From Streptomyces cirratus (GTDB lineage: Bacteria > Actinomycetota > Actinomycetes > Streptomycetales > Streptomycetaceae), in NCBI RefSeq assembly GCF_014650775.1, contig NZ_BMVP01000017.1:59497-123496 (forward strand): a DNA stretch of 64,000 nt. Reading direction: 5' to 3'. Below the pieces are notes generated by a model that saw nothing but the letters and a program-made list of their open reading frames with translations, searched no databases and was not told the origin of the DNA. Position 1 is the first letter of the stretch. Each line of letters begins with the position of its first letter. Both the position numbers and the translations under genes were made by a program. Shown here piece by piece: positions 1 through 8,324 of this stretch.

Positions 1-276
1 CTCCAGGCCGACGACCTTGTCGATCTCGCTGTCCTTGGCGGTCACCATGATCACCGGGACGTTGGAGCGGCCGCGCAGCTGCCGGCAGACCTCCGTGCCG
101 GGCAGGCCGGGGAGCATCAGGTCGAGGAGGACGAGGTCGGCGCCGTTGCGCTCGAACTCGTCAAGCCCGTCGGGGCCGGTCGCGGCGATCGCGACCTCGA
201 AGCCCTCCTTGCGGAGCATGTAGGACAGGGCGTCGCTGAAGGATTCCTCATCCTCGACGACGAGCACTCGGGTCAC
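1..276 (-). CDS. phoP: Response regulator PhoP, N-terminal part (cut by window edge)
   Basis: Phosphate-starvation response regulator, which activates the Pho regulon by binding PHO boxes. Only the first 92 codons are inside the window. They encode a receiver domain starting VTRVLVVEDEE, with the acidic pair near residues 9-10, the phospho-acceptor Asp in LVLLDLMLPG and the conserved VIMVTAKD segment. The OmpR-type DNA-binding domain must lie beyond the left edge. The GTG start shares GTGA with the stop of the upstream kinase gene, so the two are translationally coupled. Identity rests on this kinase partner and on divergent phoU across a PHO box. Confidence 0.9.
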   Translation of the reverse strand, partial: MTRVLVVEDEESFSDALSYMLRKEGFEVAIAATGPDGLDEFERNGADLVLLDLMLPGLPGTEVCRQLRGRSNVPVIMVTAKDSEIDKVVGLE

Positions 277-1514
277 GGAAGGACCTCCGGGGCAGGGATG
301 GCTGTTTCTGAGTCGAGCAGGGGTCGGGCGGGGACGGCCGGGGTGGCGGAGGGGGCGGGCGCGGCCGCTTCGGGAAGGCGCAGGGTGAAGGTGGAGCCCT
401 GTCCCTCGGAGCTCCAGACCGACACCTCCCCGCCGTGCGAAGCCGCTACGTGCTTCACGATGGCGAGGCCCAGCCCGGTTCCTCCCGTGGCACGGGAGCG
501 GGCGGGGTCGACGCGGTAGAAGCGCTCGAAGATGCGCTCGCGGTCCTTTTCCGGGATGCCGATGCCCTGGTCGGTCACGGCTATCTCGATCAGGTCCCCT
601 CCCGGCGCGGCCACCCGGCGCGCGGCGATGCCCACGCGGGTGCGGGCCGGGCTGTAGTTGACGGCGTTCTCCACGAGGTTGCCGAGGGCCGCCGCGAGCT
701 GGCCGCGGTTGCCCCAGACGCGCAGGTCGGCGGTGCCTCCGGCGGCCATGTGGATCTGCTTGGAGGTCGCGGTGTGTCGGCAGCGGTCGATGGCCTCGGC
801 CACCAGGGTGTCCACGCGGACCGGCTCGGCGTCCTCCAGCGGGTCGTCGTTCTGTACCCGGGAGAGGTCGATGAGTTCCTGTACGAGGTTGATCAGGCGG
901 GTGGCCTCGATCTGCATGCGGCCGGCGAAGCGGCTGACCGCCTCGGGGTCGTCGCTGGCGTCCATGACGGCCTCGGAGAGCAGGGAGATCGCCCCGACCG
1001 GGGTTTTCAGCTCGTGCGAGACGTTCGCGACGAAGTCGCGGCGGACCGCCTCGATCCGGCGGGCCTCCGTCAGGTCCTCGACCAGCAGCAGCACCAGGCG
1101 GGAGCCGAGCGGTGCGACGCGGGCGGAGACGGCGAGGGCCTCGCCGCGGCCGGTGCCGCGGCGGGGCAGGTCGAGCTCGATCTGGCGTATCTCCCCGTCC
1201 CGGCGGGTGTCGCGCGCCATGTGGAGCATCGGCTCCACGGCGAGCTTGCCGCCGCGGACCAGGCCGAGGGCGTAAGCCGCCGAGCTGGCCTTGACGACCG
1301 CGTCCCCCTCGTCGAGCACGACGGCGGAGGAGCGGAGCACGGAGAGGACGGTGTCCACTCCGGGCGGGAGCACCGCGTTGATGTCGGGGCGCATGGAGCT
1401 CCTAGTGGGGCGGGCTTGGTCGCGCTCGCTCCAGCGGAACGCCAGCATCGCGATCACACCGGTGCACAGCCCGGCGATCGCTGCAGCTGCGGCGACCGCC
1501 GCGTTCACGTCCAT
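273..1514 (-). CDS. phoR: Phosphate sensor histidine kinase PhoR (SenX3 type)
   Basis: Membrane sensor kinase (413 aa) partnering PhoP. One N-terminal membrane segment at about residues 5-25 is followed by a PAS-like region (about 50-145), then HisKA with the phospho-acceptor His167 in FVANVSHELKTP, an N box (GNLVENAVNYS) and G boxes (DQGIGIPEKD, GTGLGLAIVKH). The short N-terminus with little extracytoplasmic sequence is typical of SenX3/PhoR. In proteobacteria this kind of kinase is controlled through Pst/PhoU rather than by binding phosphate itself. Its 3' end overlaps phoP by four bases. The upstream gap carries a PHO box, so PhoP probably autoregulates the operon. Confidence 0.92.
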   Translation of the reverse strand: MDVNAAVAAAAAIAGLCTGVIAMLAFRWSERDQARPTRSSMRPDINAVLPPGVDTVLSVLRSSAVVLDEGDAVVKASSAAYALGLVRGGKLAVEPMLHMARDTRRDGEIRQIELDLPRRGTGRGEALAVSARVAPLGSRLVLLLVEDLTEARRIEAVRRDFVANVSHELKTPVGAISLLSEAVMDASDDPEAVSRFAGRMQIEATRLINLVQELIDLSRVQNDDPLEDAEPVRVDTLVAEAIDRCRHTATSKQIHMAAGGTADLRVWGNRGQLAAALGNLVENAVNYSPARTRVGIAARRVAAPGGDLIEIAVTDQGIGIPEKDRERIFERFYRVDPARSRATGGTGLGLAIVKHVAASHGGEVSVWSSEGQGSTFTLRLPEAAAPAPSATPAVPARPLLDSETAIPAPEVLP

Positions 1515-1587
1515 GCATCCAGGTTAAGCAGGCGTGACGACACTTCCACAGCCGTTCGGGTGGCAGCTCGAACACTCGTCGCCCAGA

Positions 1588-1620
1588 GTTCACCCTGACG
1601 ACCGTGCTGATTCACTTGTG
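1588..1620. promoter_or_regulatory. PHO box between phoRP and phoU
   Basis: GTTCACCCTGA (1588-1598) and ATTCACTTGTG (1610-1620) are two good 11-base PHO direct-repeat units (consensus close to GTTCACC). They sit in phase, separated by one degenerate 11-base unit, CGACCGTGCTG. This is the Streptomyces PhoP operator architecture. It lies between divergent phoR (start 1514) and phoU (start 1779), so it can serve both. I see no other structure in the 264-base gap. Confidence 0.8.
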
Positions 1621-1778
1621 GTGCCGGAGTCGGACGCGTTCGCGGCCCACCGTGTCAACGTGGGGCCGGACGGCCACGCGGCCGCCGGAGCGTCTCACGG
1701 CTCCTGACAGCTCCTGATGAGCGAGCGGTGACGAGCGGTAAGCAGTAGCAGTAAGCGAGCAGGCAAGAGAGGGACACA

Positions 1779-2456
1779 ATGCGCGACGCGTACCACGAGG
1801 AACTGGACTCGATCGGAGAAAGCCTGGTCGAGATGGCCCGGCTCGTCGGTTCCGCGATCGGGCGGGCCACGACGTCCATGCTCGACGCCGACCTCAAGCT
1901 GGCGGAGAGCGTCATCGCCGCCGACCAGAAGGTCGACGACCTCCAGCACGACCTGGAAGCCCGCGCCATCGCGCTGCTCGCCCGGCAGCAGCCGGTCGCG
2001 ACCGACCTGCGCATCGTCGTGACCTCGCTGCGCATGAGCGCCGACCTGGAGCGCTCCGGCGACCTGGCGCAGCACGTGGCGAAGCTGGCGCGGCTGCGCT
2101 TCCCGGACACGGCGGTGCCGCGGGACCTGCACGCCACCATCCTGGAGATGGGGCAGCTGGCGCAGCGGCTGATGGCGAAGGCCGCCGAGGTCATCATCAC
2201 GAAGGACGTCGACCTGGCGCTCCAGCTGGAGCAGGACGACGACGAGATGGACCAGCTGCACCGCACGCTGTTCCAGCACCTGATGGACGACCGCTGGAAG
2301 CACGGCATCGAGACGGCGGTCGACGTGACGCTGCTGGGCCGCTACTACGAGCGCTTCGCGGACCACGCGGTGTCGGTCGCGAAGCGGGTCGTCTACCTGG
2401 TGACGGGCGAGCACGCTGACGAGCTCCAGCCGCCGACCCAGGTCGAGGGCGTCTGA
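1779..2456 (+). CDS. phoU: Phosphate signalling regulator PhoU
   Basis: 225-aa all-helical protein made of two PhoU repeats (roughly residues 10-105 and 115-205). Diagnostic stretches are YHEELDSIGESLVEMARLVG, the RIVVTSLRMSADLERSGDLAQHVAKLA helix region and a second E-R-x-x-D-H motif in LGRYYERFADHAVSVAKRVVYLVTG. PhoU proteins bind metals through E/DxxxD motifs and restrain PhoR signalling when phosphate is plentiful. The gene is divergent from phoR-phoP and reads from the shared PHO box, so it is probably induced by PhoP as negative feedback. The start follows GAGAGGGA about 8 bases upstream. Confidence 0.94.
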   Translation: MRDAYHEELDSIGESLVEMARLVGSAIGRATTSMLDADLKLAESVIAADQKVDDLQHDLEARAIALLARQQPVATDLRIVVTSLRMSADLERSGDLAQHVAKLARLRFPDTAVPRDLHATILEMGQLAQRLMAKAAEVIITKDVDLALQLEQDDDEMDQLHRTLFQHLMDDRWKHGIETAVDVTLLGRYYERFADHAVSVAKRVVYLVTGEHADELQPPTQVEGV

Positions 2457-2534
2457 GCACGACGGGCACGGCGGTCACGTCGAACCCGCCGGCACGACGG
2501 GCACGGCGGCACGGCGGTCACGTCGAACCCGCCG
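2457..2534. repeat. Imperfect tandem duplication downstream of phoU
   Basis: A roughly 35-base unit beginning gcacgacgggcacggcgg (2457-2491) recurs directly as a 43-base unit (2492-2534) with an 8-base insertion (cacggcgg). It lies between the phoU stop and the next small gene. I assign no function. Confidence 0.6.
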
Positions 2535-2658
2535 GCACGTCGCGCGCGTCGGCACGGGCGCGCGCGTCGAGCTCCAATGCGCCGTTGACGCGCCGGAGTC
2601 ACTAGGCGTGAATGGGGACGAAGGCACACCGCCCGCGCACCGCCTGCGAGGAGGATCC

Positions 2659-2817
2659 ATGCCCGATTCCCCCGTCCCCGTCACCCCGGAGCACGAGCGG
2701 CCGCAGCCACCGCCGTCGCGGGAGCCGCTGCGCCTGCCACTGCTGGCAGCCTGCGGCTGCGGCTCGGGCTGCGGCTGCGGCTGCCAGGCCGGCGCGCCCT
2801 GCCAGTGCGGCGGCTGA
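2659..2817 (+). CDS. Small Cys-rich, metallothionein-like protein
   Basis: 52-aa protein with a Pro-rich N-terminal half and a C-terminal tail holding seven cysteines in C-x-C and C-x3-C spacing (CGCGSGCGCGCQ, then C-Q-C). This looks built to bind soft metals. A clear GAGGAG precedes the ATG at 2659, and a strong hairpin terminator follows 20 bases after the stop. I recall that S. coelicolor has a metallothionein-type gene (called mtpA) beside phoU, but I could not verify the name. Position suggests co-expression with phoU. Metal binding is inferred from composition only. Confidence 0.75.
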   Translation: MPDSPVPVTPEHERPQPPPSREPLRLPLLAACGCGSGCGCGCQAGAPCQCGG

Positions 2818-2837
2818 CCCGCCCCGTCCCACACGAA

Positions 2838-2875
2838 GGCCCCCCGGCCGCGGATCCCTCCGCGGCCGGGGGGCC
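2838..2875. terminator. Bidirectional hairpin terminator
   Basis: Perfect 16-bp inverted repeat (arms 2838-2853 and 2860-2875, 6-base loop) between convergent genes: the Cys-rich protein gene on the + strand and gpmA on the - strand. There is no long T run, which is usual for actinomycete terminators. Confidence 0.85.
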
Positions 2876-2890
2876 GTTCCGTGCGTGGGG

Positions 2891-3649
2891 TTACTTCTTG
2901 CCCTGGTTCTTGACGGCCTCGATGGCGGCCGCGGCGGCGGTCGGGTCGAGGTAGGTGCCGCCCGGGGTGAGGGGCTTGAAGTCGGCGTCCAGCTCGTAGG
3001 AGAGCGGGATGCCGGTCGGGATGTTGAGGCCCGCGATGTCGGCGTCGGAGATGCCGTCCAGGTGCTTGACCAGGGCGCGCAGCGAGTTGCCGTGGGCGGC
3101 GACCAGGACGGTGCGGCCGGTCAGCAGGTCCGGGACGATGGCGTCGTACCAGTACGGGAGCATCCGCACGACGACGTCCTTGAGGCACTCCGTGCGCGGG
3201 CGCAGCTCCGGCGGGATCGTCGCGTAGCGCGGGTCGTCGGACTGCGAGAACTCCGTGCCGTCCTCGAGGGGCGGCGGCGGGGTGTCGTACGAGCGGCGCC
3301 ACAGCATGAACTGCTCCTCGCCGAACTCGGCGAGCGTCTGGGCCTTGTCCTTGCCCTGGAGCGCACCGTAGTGGCGCTCGTTCAGGCGCCAGGAGCGGTG
3401 GACCGGGATCCAGTGGCGGTCGGCGGCCTCCAGCGCCAGCTGCGCGGTGCGGATCGCGCGCTTCTGGAGCGAGGTGTGCACGACATCGGGGAGCAGGCCG
3501 GCGTCCTTGAGCAGCTCACCGCCGCGGACCGCCTCCTTCTCGCCCTTCTCGTTGAGGTTGACGTCCACCCAGCCGGTGAACAGGTTCTTCGCGTTCCACT
3601 CGCTCTCGCCGTGGCGGAGGAGGATCAGCTTGTACGGTGCGTCGGCCAT
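2891..3649 (-). CDS. gpmA: 2,3-bisphosphoglycerate-dependent phosphoglycerate mutase
   Basis: 252-aa cytosolic glycolytic enzyme interconverting 3- and 2-phosphoglycerate. The catalytic phospho-histidine motif LILLRHGESEWN is near residues 7-18, the RHYGALQG segment is present, and the second catalytic His is in LVAAHGNSLRAL. Length is normal for dPGM. I start at ATG 3649 (MADAPYKLIL). The 24 codons further upstream are Arg/Pro-rich and not conserved in type. Confidence 0.95.
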   Translation of the reverse strand: MADAPYKLILLRHGESEWNAKNLFTGWVDVNLNEKGEKEAVRGGELLKDAGLLPDVVHTSLQKRAIRTAQLALEAADRHWIPVHRSWRLNERHYGALQGKDKAQTLAEFGEEQFMLWRRSYDTPPPPLEDGTEFSQSDDPRYATIPPELRPRTECLKDVVVRMLPYWYDAIVPDLLTGRTVLVAAHGNSLRALVKHLDGISDADIAGLNIPTGIPLSYELDADFKPLTPGGTYLDPTAAAAAIEAVKNQGKK

Positions 3650-3834
3650 GCGTACGAGCCTAATGGACGGCCCGGGGCGCCTGCGCGCGGTGTCCACGGC
3701 CGCCTCGGGGTCCTCCCACACCTGACTTGATCCCCGCCGGATTGACGCTCGGCGTCAATTGGGTGGCGGCTCGACGGCGTGCGCTCGTAGGGTGCGGAGC
3801 GCTGGAGAGGCACTTACTTCCTGGGGGGAACCGC

Positions 3835-5178
3835 ATGTCGGTGGGCCGTTTGACACGGGGGGCACGGGAGAGCGTGTCAGGGCTGCCGCGCGCCTTCTGG
3901 TGGCTGTGGACGAGCACGCTCGTCAACCGGCTCGGTGCCTTCGTGGCCACGTTCATGACCCTGTACCTGACCATCGACCGGGGCTACTCGGCCTCGTTCG
4001 CCGGTCTCGTGCTCGCCCTGCACGGACTCGGCGGCGTGCTGTCCTCGCTGGTCGCGGGCGTGCTGACGGACCGGCTGGGGCGCCGGCCGACGCTGCTCGG
4101 GGCCCAGCTGTCGACCGCGTTCTCGGTGGCGCTGCTCGGGTTCATGGAGCACCCGGCGGCGATCGCGGCGGTCGCGCTGCTCGTCGGCATGACCTCGAAC
4201 GCCTCGCGCCCGGCGGTCACGGCGATGATGGCGGACATCGTCCGTCCCGAGGACCGGGTACGTGCCTTCGCGCTGAACTACTGGGCCATCAACCTCGGCT
4301 TCGGCGTCAGCGCGATGGCGGCCGGGCTGGTGGCGGAGTACAGCTACCTGGCCGGGTTCCTGGGCGAGGCGACGCTGACCCTGCTGTGCGCGGTGCTGGT
4401 GTTCGTGAAGCTCCCCGAGTCCCGGCCGGTGAGGGACGCGGCCGCGGGCGGGGACGAGGGTCCGGCGATCGGGCTCGGGACGGTGCTGCGCGACGGGCGG
4501 TTCATGGGGGTCGTCGGGCTGTCGTTCCTGATCTCGCTGATCTTCACGCAGGGGTCGGTGGGGCTGCCGGTGGCCATGGGCGCGGCCGGATTCTCGGCCG
4601 GGGACTACGGGCTGGTCATCGCGGCGAACGGGCTGCTGATCGTGCTGCTCCAGATCCCGGTCACGCGGTTCATCGAGCACCGGGACCCGCAGCGGCTGCT
4701 GGTGGTCTCGGCGCTGCTCGCCGGGTACGGGTTCGCGATGACGGCCTTCGCCGGGTCGCTGTGGGCGTACGCGGCCACGGTGTGCGTGTGGACGCTGGCG
4801 GAGATCGTGAACTCGCCGACGCAGATGGGGCTCGTGGCGCGGCTGTCGCCGGTGCACGGGCGGGGGCGCTACCAGGGGATGTACACGCTGTCCTGGGCGG
4901 TGGCCTCGCTGGTGGCGCCGCTGATGGCCGGTTACGTGATCGACCACCTGGGGGCCGGGTGGCTGTGGGGGGCGACCGGGGTGCTGGGGACGGTGGCCGG
5001 GCTGGGGTACTGGCTGCTGATGCGCAGGCTCCCCGAGGGTTCCCCGGCCCCCGTCCCGCCGGCCCGGCCGACGGACGAGGGCCCGGGTGCCGTGGTGCCG
5101 GGTGCCGTGGTCCCGGGTGCCGTGGTCCCGGCTCCCCCCGCCGCCGCCCCTGCTGCGCCGGACCCGGCCGTCGTCTGA
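3835..5178 (+). CDS. MFS transporter
   Basis: 447-aa major facilitator with about 12 membrane segments. The loop after helix 2 carries the MFS signature (GVLTDRLGRRPTLL). Overall it resembles drug-efflux MFS proteins (DHA1-like), and the substrate is unknown. ATG 3835 is preceded by a GGGGGGAA ribosome site. Upstream in-frame codons (from 3727) look non-coding. The C-terminal tail is Ala/Pro/Val-rich and contains three identical-register PGAVV repeats, outside the membrane core. Confidence 0.88.
   Translation: MSVGRLTRGARESVSGLPRAFWWLWTSTLVNRLGAFVATFMTLYLTIDRGYSASFAGLVLALHGLGGVLSSLVAGVLTDRLGRRPTLLGAQLSTAFSVALLGFMEHPAAIAAVALLVGMTSNASRPAVTAMMADIVRPEDRVRAFALNYWAINLGFGVSAMAAGLVAEYSYLAGFLGEATLTLLCAVLVFVKLPESRPVRDAAAGGDEGPAIGLGTVLRDGRFMGVVGLSFLISLIFTQGSVGLPVAMGAAGFSAGDYGLVIAANGLLIVLLQIPVTRFIEHRDPQRLLVVSALLAGYGFAMTAFAGSLWAYAATVCVWTLAEIVNSPTQMGLVARLSPVHGRGRYQGMYTLSWAVASLVAPLMAGYVIDHLGAGWLWGATGVLGTVAGLGYWLLMRRLPEGSPAPVPPARPTDEGPGAVVPGAVVPGAVVPAPPAAAPAAPDPAVV
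5086..5130 (+). repeat. 15-bp tandem repeat inside the MFS gene
   Basis: Three tandem 15-base units (ggtgccgtggtgccg or ggtgccgtggtcccg) encode the repeated VPGAV pentapeptide in the C-terminal tail. Copy number is likely to vary between strains because the units are exact and in frame. Confidence 0.75.
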
Positions 5179-5208
5179 ACCGTCGCGGCTGGGGCCGGGC
5201 CGGGCGCG

Positions 5209-5700
5209 TCAGGCGGGCCGCGTCAGGTGCCGGAAGGCGTCCAGGTTGCGGGTGGACTCGCCGCGCGAGACGCGCCACTCGTACTCGCGCCGGATCGCGC
5301 TCGCGAAGCCCAGCTCCAGCAGCGTGTTGAACGCCCCGTCCGCCGCCTCCAGGACCGTGCCGAGCAGGCGGTCCAGGTCGGCGGGGGTGACCACGCTCAG
5401 CGGGAGCCGCGCCGTCAGGTAGACGTCACCGAGGCCGTCGACCGCGTACGCCATCCCGTACAGCTTGAGGTTGCGCTCCAGCAGCCAGCGGTGGACGCCC
5501 GCCTCGTTCTCGTCGGGGTGGCGGATGACGAAGGCGTTGACCGACAGGGAGTGCTTGCCGACCCGCAGCGAGCAGGTGGTGCTCAGCTTGCGCGTGCCGG
5601 GCAGCTGGACGACGTACGAGCCCGGTGACGGGCTCTCCCAGTCCAGTCCGGCGTCGGACAGGGTGCTCTCGACGATCGCGGCGGTGTCAGCGTCAGCCAT
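5209..5700 (-). CDS. YbjN domain-containing protein
   Basis: 163-aa protein of the YbjN (type III secretion chaperone-like) fold family, common next to mshA in actinomycetes. Its molecular role is unknown. ATG 5700 overlaps the end of mshA by eight bases, so translation is coupled. No signal peptide or membrane segment is seen. Confidence 0.8.
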   Translation of the reverse strand: MADADTAAIVESTLSDAGLDWESPSPGSYVVQLPGTRKLSTTCSLRVGKHSLSVNAFVIRHPDENEAGVHRWLLERNLKLYGMAYAVDGLGDVYLTARLPLSVVTPADLDRLLGTVLEAADGAFNTLLELGFASAIRREYEWRVSRGESTRNLDAFRHLTRPA

Positions 5701-7075
5701 GGTGGGAGCGTACGCGACGGCGATGATCATGCATCGCCGCGGTGTACACGTCCGCCGTGCCGCTCGCTGCCGTGTCCCAGCCGAAGAACTGCGCGTGCCG
5801 CGCGGCCTCGGCGCCCATCCGGTCCGTGAGCGAGGGTTCGTCCAGGAAGCGGCGCAGCTCCCTCGCGTAGTCCACCGGGTCGTGTCCGGGTACGAGGATG
5901 CCCGTCACGCCGTCGTTGACGGCGACCGGCAGGCCTCCGACCTCCGCCGCGAGCACCGGGGTACCGGTCGCCTGCGCTTCGATCGCGACGAGCCCGAAGG
6001 ATTCGTTGTACGAGGGCATGACCAGCACCGACGCCGCCCGGAACCAGTCGGCGAGCCGGTCCTGCGCGACCGGCGGGTGGAAGTGGACGACGTCCGCGAT
6101 GCCGAGTTTCGCGGCGAGCTTCTGCAACCCCTCGGGCTTGGCGAGGCCGCTGCCGCTGGGGCCTCCGACGACGGGCACGAAGAGCCGCGCGCGCAGCGAC
6201 GGATCGCGGTCGACCAGCTCCGCGACCGCCCGCAGCAGGATGTCGGGGGCCTTGAGCGGCTGGATCCGGCCCGCGAAGAGGGGGATCACGGCGTCCTGCG
6301 GGAGCCCGAGGCGGGCGCGGGCGGCGGCCCGGCCGTCGCCGACCGTGAAGCGGTCGAGGTTGACGCCGGGGTGGACGACGGCGACCTTGCCGGGGTCGGC
6401 CTCGTAGTGCCGCACGAGCTCGTCGGCCTCCTCGGCGGTGTTGGCGATGAGCCGGTCGGCGGCCCTGACGATCTGGGTCTCGCCGATGACGCGGGCGGCG
6501 GGCTCGGGGGTGTCGCCCTCGGCGAGCGCCGCGTTCTTGACCTTGGCCATGGTGTGCATGGCGTGCACGAGCGGCACGCCCCAGCGTTCGGCGGCGAGCC
6601 AGCCGACGTGCCCGGAGAGCCAGTAGTGGGAGTGGACGAGGTCGTAGTAGCCGGGGCGGTGCCCGGCCCAGGCCTGCATCACGCCGTGGGTGAATGCGCA
6701 CAGCTGGGCCGGCAGCTCCTCCTTGGCCAGGCCTTCGTACGGACCCGCGTCCACGTGCCGCACGAGGACCCCCGGGGCCAGCTCGACCCGGGGCGGCAGG
6801 CCACCGGTGGTGGCGCGGGTGAAGATCTCGACCTCGATGTTGATCGCGGCCAGGCGCTTGGCGAGCTCGACGATGTACACGTTCATGCCGCCGGCGTCAC
6901 CCGTGCCGGGCTGGTGCAGGGGCGAGGTGTGCACGCTGAGCATGGCGACGCGGCGGGGCTTGCGGGAGTGGCCCACGGCCGGCAGGCGCAGGCGGGGCGG
7001 CTCGTGCCGGGTCGAGCGGGCGGCGGCGATGCGGCCGCTGATGCTGCCGCCGAGGCGGGACACGTACTGGCTCAA
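5693..7075 (-). CDS. mshA: D-inositol-3-phosphate glycosyltransferase MshA (mycothiol biosynthesis)
   Basis: GT4-family glycosyltransferase that joins UDP-GlcNAc to 1D-myo-inositol 3-phosphate, the first step of mycothiol synthesis. Key signs are the N-terminal acceptor and nucleotide loop HTSPLHQPGTGDAGGMNVY, the inositol-phosphate site region (VHSHYWLSGHVG), and the C-terminal donor motif (PSYNESFGLVAIEAQATGTPVLA) with the E-x7-E pair. I choose the TTG start at 7075 (MSQYVSRLGG), preceded by GAGGAAC 7 bases upstream. Longer in-frame extensions are Arg/Pro-rich and unlike MshA. Length from TTG is 460 aa. mshD, the last mycothiol step, is also in this window at 38.2 kb. Confidence 0.93.
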   Translation of the reverse strand: MSQYVSRLGGSISGRIAAARSTRHEPPRLRLPAVGHSRKPRRVAMLSVHTSPLHQPGTGDAGGMNVYIVELAKRLAAINIEVEIFTRATTGGLPPRVELAPGVLVRHVDAGPYEGLAKEELPAQLCAFTHGVMQAWAGHRPGYYDLVHSHYWLSGHVGWLAAERWGVPLVHAMHTMAKVKNAALAEGDTPEPAARVIGETQIVRAADRLIANTAEEADELVRHYEADPGKVAVVHPGVNLDRFTVGDGRAAARARLGLPQDAVIPLFAGRIQPLKAPDILLRAVAELVDRDPSLRARLFVPVVGGPSGSGLAKPEGLQKLAAKLGIADVVHFHPPVAQDRLADWFRAASVLVMPSYNESFGLVAIEAQATGTPVLAAEVGGLPVAVNDGVTGILVPGHDPVDYARELRRFLDEPSLTDRMGAEAARHAQFFGWDTAASGTADVYTAAMHDHRRRVRSHHG

Positions 7076-7356
7076 GGGAGCAGTTCCTCTCGCTCGGACG
7101 GCGCGCCGGAGCAGGCGCAGGGCATGACTCGCGGAGCGCGGAGGGCGCCCTGCAAGGAGTGCAACCCGGACGGGCGCGTCCCGCATTCCGGGGTGGACGG
7201 ATTTCCCTCTCCCCAATCTCTTCGGGGACGCCTTTTCGGGACGTTCCGTCCCGGGGACGCTCGTCTCGGGGTCGCTCGTCGGGGCCGCTCGTCTCGGCGG
7301 GGCGGGGGCGCCCGGCGGGTTTTCCGCTCCCCCGCCTGCCCGCATACGCTCGGCGC

Positions 7357-8169
7357 ATGGCTTCCCGCAGCACCCCACCGCCCCCCAGACGCCCCGTGGG
7401 CACGGTCACGCGCGGGACCACGAACCCGAACCGCCTGCGCCGCATGGACCGCTGGATCGCGGCCACGCACGGGGCCGCCCTGCGGCGCGCGGAGGCCCCG
7501 GTGGCGGTGGACCTCGGCTACGGGGCGGCACCCTGGACGGCGGTCGAGCTGCTGACCCGGCTGCGGGAGGCGGCGCCCGGGGTGCGGGTGGTCGGCATCG
7601 AGATCGAGCCGGCCCGGGTGGCGGGGGCGAAGCCGTACGAACGGGACGGGCTCAGCTTCCGGCACGGCGGCTTCGAGGTCCCGCTGGACGGCGGGGCGGC
7701 GCCGATGCTGATCCGCGCGGCGAACGTCCTGCGCCAGTACGACGAGGAGCAGGTCGAGGCGGTGTGGCGGCGGCTGTGCGCACGGCTGGCCCCGGGCGGG
7801 CTGCTCGTCGAGGGGACGTGCGACGAAATCGGGCGGCGGCACGTGTGGGTCGCACTCGGTCCGGAGGGGGCGCGCACGGTGACCTTCGCGACCCGGCTGG
7901 GCAACCTGGAGCGCCCCTCGGACCTGGCGGAGCGGCTGCCGAAGGCGCTGATCCACCGGAACGTGCCGGGTGAGCCGGTGCACGCGTTCCTGCGCGACTT
8001 CGACCGGGCGTGGGCGGCGGCGGCCCCGTACGCCTCGTACGGGGCGCGGCAGCGCTGGATCCGGACGGCGCGGGCGCTGGCCGTCGACTGGCCGCTGGCG
8101 GACGGGCCGGCGCGGTGGCGACAGGGGGAACTGACCGTGCGCTGGGAGGCGTTGCGCCCGACGGGGTGA
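7357..8169 (+). CDS. Class I SAM-dependent methyltransferase-like protein
   Basis: 270-aa protein with a Rossmann-type SAM site: VAVDLGYGAAPWTA (motif I), VVGIEIEPAR (motif II acidic end), then a post-I region with ANVLRQY. The substrate is not predictable. A TACGCT -10 hexamer (7345-7350) lies six bases before the ATG and no ribosome site is seen, so the transcript is probably leaderless. It is divergent from mshA. Confidence 0.8.
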   Translation: MASRSTPPPPRRPVGTVTRGTTNPNRLRRMDRWIAATHGAALRRAEAPVAVDLGYGAAPWTAVELLTRLREAAPGVRVVGIEIEPARVAGAKPYERDGLSFRHGGFEVPLDGGAAPMLIRAANVLRQYDEEQVEAVWRRLCARLAPGGLLVEGTCDEIGRRHVWVALGPEGARTVTFATRLGNLERPSDLAERLPKALIHRNVPGEPVHAFLRDFDRAWAAAAPYASYGARQRWIRTARALAVDWPLADGPARWRQGELTVRWEALRPTG

Positions 8170-8324
8170 ACGCCGCGTATCCGGCGGTAAGGGGGTTATC
8201 CACAGAGGGTGTCGGAATTCACCGACTCGTGGCACCATCCCGAAAGCAGCAACAAGTTACTGATGAATAGTCAGATGTGATGTCGGGTGATGTCCCTTCT
8301 GACTGCAGGGGCATGGGGGGAACC

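Noticed and set aside
3727..3834. N-terminal extension of the MFS gene
   Set aside because: No membrane or conserved sequence in it, while ATG 3835 has a good ribosome site.
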